A stretch of 64,000 nt of DNA from Eudorina sp. 2006-703-Eu-15 (taxonomy: Eukaryota; Chlorophyta; Chlorophyceae; Chlamydomonadales; Volvocaceae). The position numbers and the translations under genes are program-made. Location: the NCBI GenBank assembly GCA_003117195.1, contig BDSI01000009.1, positions 806,001 through 870,000 on the forward strand, in the 5' to 3' direction. The notes under the pieces were generated by a model, which was not told where the DNA came from, did not search any database, and saw only the letters and a program-made list of their open reading frames with translations. Shown here piece after piece: positions 59,456-64,000 of this stretch (positions are counted from its first letter, which is position 1; every line of letters begins with the position of its first letter).

Positions 59456-60922
59456 GGCGACAGCCCACGCTGGACGAGGGGCTAGGGGCACGACGGGCGG
59501 TGGGGTGTGTGTGATGCAGACCCACGGAGTGAAGTGAGAGGACTGCCAGTTCGAGTGTCCAAGGGATGGGGTGTGATTACCCCTCACCCAGCCCGAGATC
59601 GCGCGTGTCTCAGGGATCGCGTGCACGCGGGTGGGTGTACAGTGTAGGAAGGCCACCCTCGCGTGGCTGTTTGAACGCGTGGCGGACACAGCGTTACATG
59701 CTGGAGAGGTACCGGGTGGACCAGGTGGTGGGGGGGCGGGGTCCGGATTCCGGGACGGGTGGATGGGTGAGAAAGGGTGAGAGAAAGGGTGATTGTACCT
59801 TGGCTTTGCTGACAACCTGCAGGGACGCGGCAGGGACGGCGGGCACCAGGGCGTCGCGGCCACGGAGCGAGGCCGCAGTGCGGCCGCGTGGTAGGCATCT
59901 GGTCGGTGCGGCCTTCCGGGCGGACCTGCAATGGGGCTCGCGCTGGACGACACTCCCAAGTTGACCTGGATAGCAACGGCGGCGTTTGCAAGGCGCATTC
60001 GACGGAGGTCACGACGCCCAGCTTTTGGATGTACCGTACTAGCTCCTCCTAACGGAATACGGATGGGTGGATGCGGCGCTCGAAATGCACATGTGACCGG
60101 CAGAACGGATGGCAGGGCGTGTCCTTGACTCGTTTGTGAGACTCGACGTGAATGATGAGGTCCACGTCACGCTGCACGAGCCCGTCCCTGTGAGAACGGC
60201 CGCTGCCATACCGGCATGCGATGTCATGAATGGATGAATGAATGAACGTTACAGCGGACCCCAGAACCCGGATATGATGTTGAGCGGGGGCCCCAGCCAG
60301 GGCCCTGTACGCCCACCAGGTAGGCCTGTTTGTGAGCCGGATAACTCCAGCGCGGAATGTGATGCTTGCCAAACTTAACACGGACAACACAAATGGTTCA
60401 TGCTGGGCGGTACCCGTGCCTCCCGGTCAGTTAGCCGGAACGGCAAATCTGTGCCACCCGGACAGCTTTGGTACGCGAATGGACCACGTCAACATCACCC
60501 GTTCCCACCAGCGTCGCAACAGCCGTACGCCAGCCAGAGCGGATGCCGCGTCAGCAGGTCCCTATCGACCCATCCGGGCATGACCGCTATGATGACTCCA
60601 TACATGCTTCCAACGCCTGGTGACACCCGGAATGCTGACCTGGTGCGGGTTTTCCTCATTTCGCGGTTGCGGCTTTCCCAAAATGCGGCTGTGCGGCCCC
60701 AATCCGCTGCCCGAGAACCTCCTCTGCATCGCGCGACTGGATCGCACATGGACACAGCCCTCCCAGCTTCAGTCAAACTCATCCTCCAACGCCGGGACTG
60801 TGCTGCACCGCTCTTAGCCCTCCGGGCGCCTGTTCCGCGCAGATTCAGCAGATTCAGTGGAGACCAATGAAGCCCGGGGGCGGAGCTCGCGGTCGCTGCG
60901 CCATGGACCGTCATCTGGCGGG
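59456..60922. other. Intergenic between glycosyltransferase 3' end and LSM6 3' end
   Basis: About 1.5 kb between convergent genes. It contains a partial dispersed repeat at 60226-60262 and otherwise no coding or RNA signal that I can support. Confidence 0.6.
60226..60262 (-). repeat. Dispersed (ATTC)n-tailed repeat, 3' end only
   Basis: ATGAATGGATGAATGAATGA and then ACGTTACAGCGGACCCCAG match the 3' end of the repeat. Beyond it the sequence diverges, with only scattered similarity up to about 60310, as expected for a 5'-truncated or decayed copy. Confidence 0.8.
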
Positions 60923-62135
60923 TCATGACTTGTTGAGCGCGCTGATGTACAGCACTGCGGTCGTCGGGGTCGGGGAACATGCGGGGGCGAGGGAAAGGCG
61001 CAGAAGGATGAAGGTGGTGCACACCTTAGGATTTAGGAACCGGTGCTACTACCGTACAACGATTGCGATAGGTGCGAAAGACTGCAGCCATGCCGAGCGG
61101 ACGGAGCTCCAAACCTCAAGAGCTGCACTGCCAGTCACCTATCACTGCACATGCCTCGTGGATGCCACCGGCATCGCCATGCCCTTACCATTATTCCCTC
61201 TGATGAAAGCATCTCCGTACTTGTTTTTCAGTTGCCCGTTCACGTACTCCTGTACGAGCGCAGCGAGACCACAACACGACCCCAGATTCAGCACTGCTGT
61301 GCGACGTGTCCTTGTGTTTCGTTCGGCAGGGTCGTGCCGAGCTGGGCTGGCAGCGACATGGTAAAAATAGTTCCCTGCCCAATCATAAGACTGGGAAGAA
61401 CCAGGGGCTGGCAGGTCCCAAGGTACCCCTATCCTGCATAACCTGCCCTACGTCCGCAAACAACCCGTGAAATACCACAGTTCACCACCCCGCACACATA
61501 TAATCAGAACCAGCGTTACATGAGGACAGGTGCTTGCAATCAAGCACGTGCCTTGCCAAGGCATACCGACGGGCGACGGTCAAACCTCCGCTCTTAAATT
61601 CACCTCCGTTTGCTCCATTGCGATATTCATGTAGCCATCAAGACACGCAAGTATCCCTGCGCGTCACACGCAAATGCAACGAGGGACGGTTGTAACCTCT
61701 CGGGAGAAGCGGACTAGGGAAAACGATACAATCGTTTGATAGACACCATGACGTGAGTGCTCGATAGAGTGGTCTTTCATTCGCACCGTACACCGCTTTG
61801 AGGTGCACCTGCAGCGGTCACTTCATTGCTATTGTCTTCGGTGCCAGGCGTGGCAGGCAAAACACACGCGAAGCTGAACTGCCCGGCCGAAGCCCAACTC
61901 ACCTCGGTAATCAACTCCCGAGTTCAGCTTTACAAGTACGGGCTTGCCCTTAATCGCTTTTAGGAACTCCGCTGGCGTCTGCACCGCAGAGCATGCGCGC
62001 GTTTTTGGCTCTCGCCAGCACCAGACGTGCAGATCAAAATCGAAATTGACCGAACGCTGATCAATATTCATAACTTTACCACCACAGCATTTGACTTACC
62101 TTGGTTACGCCGGTAGAAACGCCGGCGTCCGCCAT
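60923..62135 (-). CDS. LSM6: U6 snRNA-associated Sm-like protein LSM6
   Basis: Five short exons give 85 residues: 62100-62135, 61903-61978, 61604-61656, 61189-61249, 60923-60954. Phases are consistent. After a short leader (MADAGVSTGVTK), the Sm1 motif reads TPAEFLKAIKGKPVLVKLNS, then GVDYRGILACLDGYMNIAME with the Asp-x-x-Met-Asn RNA-contact residues. The Sm2 motif is GDAFIRGNNVLYIS. The length equals that of LSM6 in other eukaryotes (about 80 residues). LSM6 is a ring subunit of both LSM1-7 (cytoplasmic mRNA decapping) and LSM2-8 (nuclear U6 snRNA binding). The last exon encodes only ten residues plus stop. Confidence 0.97.
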
Positions 62136-62455
62136 GGCTCACACAAATAGCTAATTAATTGATTGCAAAAGATATGCTTGCGGCTTGAACGTTTCTGTAA
62201 TAACTTTCTACAGCAATTTGTCGGGTGCAATTCTGCGAGAACGATAAGAACTCAATAACTTGCGTTGCCTTCTCTGTCGATTGTACTTGCAATGTGGCCA
62301 GAACTGCTAAACTGATCTCTTTTGCTGACTGTCTGACTTCAAGCTGCTCCGGAACTGGTTCTGGAGTCATGGACAGTACTTCCCAGAGCCGGTACTTCCT
62401 TCGACACCTCGATCTCCTCACCATGTTACACAGCTGGATACGAAACAGTCTTACG
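62136..62455. other. Short intergenic region, LSM6 promoter and Canopy-like 3' UTR
   Basis: 320 bp, A/T-richer than its neighbours. TTACA at 62426-62430 is TGTAA on the minus strand, about 30 nt past the Canopy-like stop. A 112-codon minus-strand frame (62155-62493) overlaps the last codons of that gene in another frame and shows no motif. Confidence 0.55.
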
Positions 62456-63931
62456 TCACAGATCAGCACCACCTTCAGCCCGCTTGCTTCCACCGAACAT
62501 TTTCCCCATCACGTTCTTGGCGCCCTCCATGACCTTGGCCGCCCCCTTCTTGATGCTCTCCGCCGCTTGTGATGCGGTTTCCTGCAGCTTCGCCACAGTG
62601 TCGCTCGAAGTTCCGGACGACGGCTCATCCGCACTCGCGGGCTCCACATCCTCCGGTCTCCCTTGGCCAGGGGTGAACTTATCCATCCCGGTCTCTGCAG
62701 CCACCACCAGGAAGGGAAGGGAGGGGACACGGAGACACGGCTTTCAAACAGGGAGCGTCTATGATCCTACAGCAAATGTTGAGAGTGGCACCCCTGGTGC
62801 TGAAGCTAATGGCCAGATAGCGAGCCATGTAATTGTGAAGTAGGCCAGTACCGTCACCCTACAGCCCACCTGCGAGAATCCGGTTGAAGTCCGCGTCATC
62901 GCCGTACAAGTCCTGCATCTCTGCGAGCTCCTCCATCATGGTGTCGCGGCTGTACATGGTTCCCGACAGGCCGTTGGCCTCCATGTCTCGCATCATCATG
63001 ATGTTTCGGAGCTCGTCCTCATCCAGCGGCTCATGCGCCTCGCCGGCAGGCCGCCCCTGCGCACATTCGGGAAGGGCGATCGTTTCTCAAGGGCGTGGCG
63101 GGAGGAAGTGAGGTAACGAGTATGATATGAATGAATGAATGAATGAATGAACGTTACAGCGGACCCCAAAGGGATCACTGGTGTATACCAGGGCAAGCCC
63201 CAGCAGGCCCCACCGCCCAGGCGGCAGGATACCTCGAGGTGTGAGGTACATGCGGATTTGCGCTCACCGGTGGCACAGGTGGAGCCTTCTTGATGCATGC
63301 ATCGGTTGCGTCGTAGCACATCCAGTTGGTGATTGCAGCGCGCTTCTTGCCCTTGTAGAGCATAGCGCTTAGGTCCGTCAAGTCAATGTCCTCCGCGATG
63401 AGCTCGCAGGCCCGCGCTATTGTCCGGCACTCGCTCTTGCACTTCCCCACCTGCAGGAAGGGGACGTACAGCAACCAGATGGTTGTCTGCCCGTACGCTG
63501 GCCGCAGGCTCTCGCCCAGATCCACCACCCACCATGCCTGTATCTTTCAGCTGAAGGGCTGACCCTTGCTCGACGATATCGTGCATCGCGATCCAGTCTC
63601 CCGCGTTCTGATCGGGATTGCACATCCTTTCCAGTCTTTCCAGGATGTCAGCTTCTCTAATCTGCATGTCAAAATACAGTATGATTTTTGAAAGTTTGCG
63701 ATGCTGTAACTTTTTTCGTCGGGATCATACCTTCTTGCTACCCGCAAGCTCGCTGAGGTCCTTCACGATTCTCCCTGTCTCCTTCGCCATTGCTTCGCAA
63801 ACCTGACATTGAATATATTTTATATCATCCTTGTTGACGGGTGCTTTCGGCTTTGGCCGTTTGGGGCCTCCGAATTGCGCGGACGCGACGGCTAGTATCG
63901 CTAGCAGCACAAACGCAAGCAGCTTGGCCAT
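62456..63931 (-). CDS. Canopy/MSAP-like secretory protein (DUF3456, TLR4-regulator family, plant type)
   Basis: Five exons give 312 residues: 63731-63931, 63533-63661, 63268-63450, 62870-63056, 62456-62694. It starts with a clear signal peptide, MAKLLAFVLLAILAVASAQ; an upstream in-frame ATG at 63973 would add 14 residues that weaken it. A saposin-like set of six cysteines follows: YIQCQVCEAMAKE, then RMCNPDQNAGDWIAMHDIVE, then GKCKSECRTIARACELIAED, then NWMCYDATDACIKKAPPVP. This order and spacing match plant DUF3456 proteins related to animal Canopy ER co-chaperones. The C-terminal part has EPLDEDELRNIMMMRDMEAN and a helical Lys/Ala segment (KKGAAKVMEGAKNVMGKMFG). No HDEL/KDEL is seen. A role in folding or trafficking of secretory proteins is inferred from the family. 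Intron 63057-63267 carries a dispersed repeat. Confidence 0.9.
63127..63226 (-). repeat. Dispersed (ATTC)n-tailed repeat, full-length copy in Canopy-like intron
   Basis: About 100 bp filling nearly half of intron 63057-63267. Read on the minus strand it runs from TGCCGCCTGGGCGGTGGGG to a (CATT)n tail, in the same orientation as the host gene. It is nearly identical to 55002-55093. Confidence 0.93.
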
Positions 63932-64000
63932 TTTCAGCGTACAAGGACAACTTGCAATGTCGAGGATTCTCATGCAATTGCTCGGGGCTCGCCCGTGGGG

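Noticed and set aside
62155..62493. 112-codon minus-strand frame downstream of the Canopy-like gene
   Set aside because: It overlaps the end of a supported coding exon in another frame and shows no motif; best read as 3' UTR.

Overview
This is nuclear DNA from a green alga, most likely of the order Chlamydomonadales (Volvocales). The DNA is GC-rich. Genes have many short introns with GT..AG ends, proteins carry long Ala/Gly/Gln/Pro linkers, and microsatellites and minisatellites are dense. The strongest marker is COX2A at 10355-13057, the N-terminal half of cytochrome c oxidase subunit 2, here encoded in the nucleus behind a long mitochondrial presequence. In this lineage cox2 was split and moved to the nucleus. 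All gene models below were built by hand from splice sites, reading-frame continuity across every intron, and family motifs. Ten of the eleven models are complete from ATG to stop, with exon phases that add up exactly.

Layout. 1-1710 (+): last four exons of an unrecognised gene that enters from the left. 4384-9421 (-): MFSD4/NaGLT1-like MFS transporter. 10355-13057 (-): COX2A. 15035-20720 (-): leucine-rich-repeat protein with a lysine-rich tail. 20721-24963: no confident gene, some suggestive minus-strand patches. 24964-36447 (-): large single-pass receptor-like protein kinase (TKL type). 39983-47004 (-): molybdenum cofactor sulfurase (MOCOS/ABA3). 48182-50633 (-): membrane-anchored PAN/Apple plus cyclophilin-like protein. 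52063-57513 (-): oil-body-associated protein (OBAP, DUF1264) with an ~810-bp (GGGCA)n array in one intron. 58211-59455 (+): intronless Golgi-type glycosyltransferase, divergent from OBAP. 60923-62135 (-): LSM6. 62456-63931 (-): secretory-pathway Canopy/MSAP-like (DUF3456) protein.

The genes are functionally unrelated, as expected for a eukaryotic chromosome arm: respiration (COX2A), RNA decay/splicing (LSM6), molybdo-enzyme activation (MOCOS), lipid droplets (OBAP), secretory folding and glycosylation (Canopy-like, glycosyltransferase, PAN-cyclophilin), signalling (receptor kinase) and transport (MFS). Nine of eleven lie on the minus strand.

The most unusual content is non-coding. There is a dispersed short repeat with an (ATTC)n tail: two near-identical copies in introns of different genes, a third intergenic copy and diverged relatives. 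A ~20-nt motif, GTCAATAAAGACAGCGAAA, recurs in introns of three genes. A (GGGCA)n array with long G runs lies in the OBAP intron. The receptor kinase has a non-RD catalytic loop (HGD) and CPQ where APE is usual.
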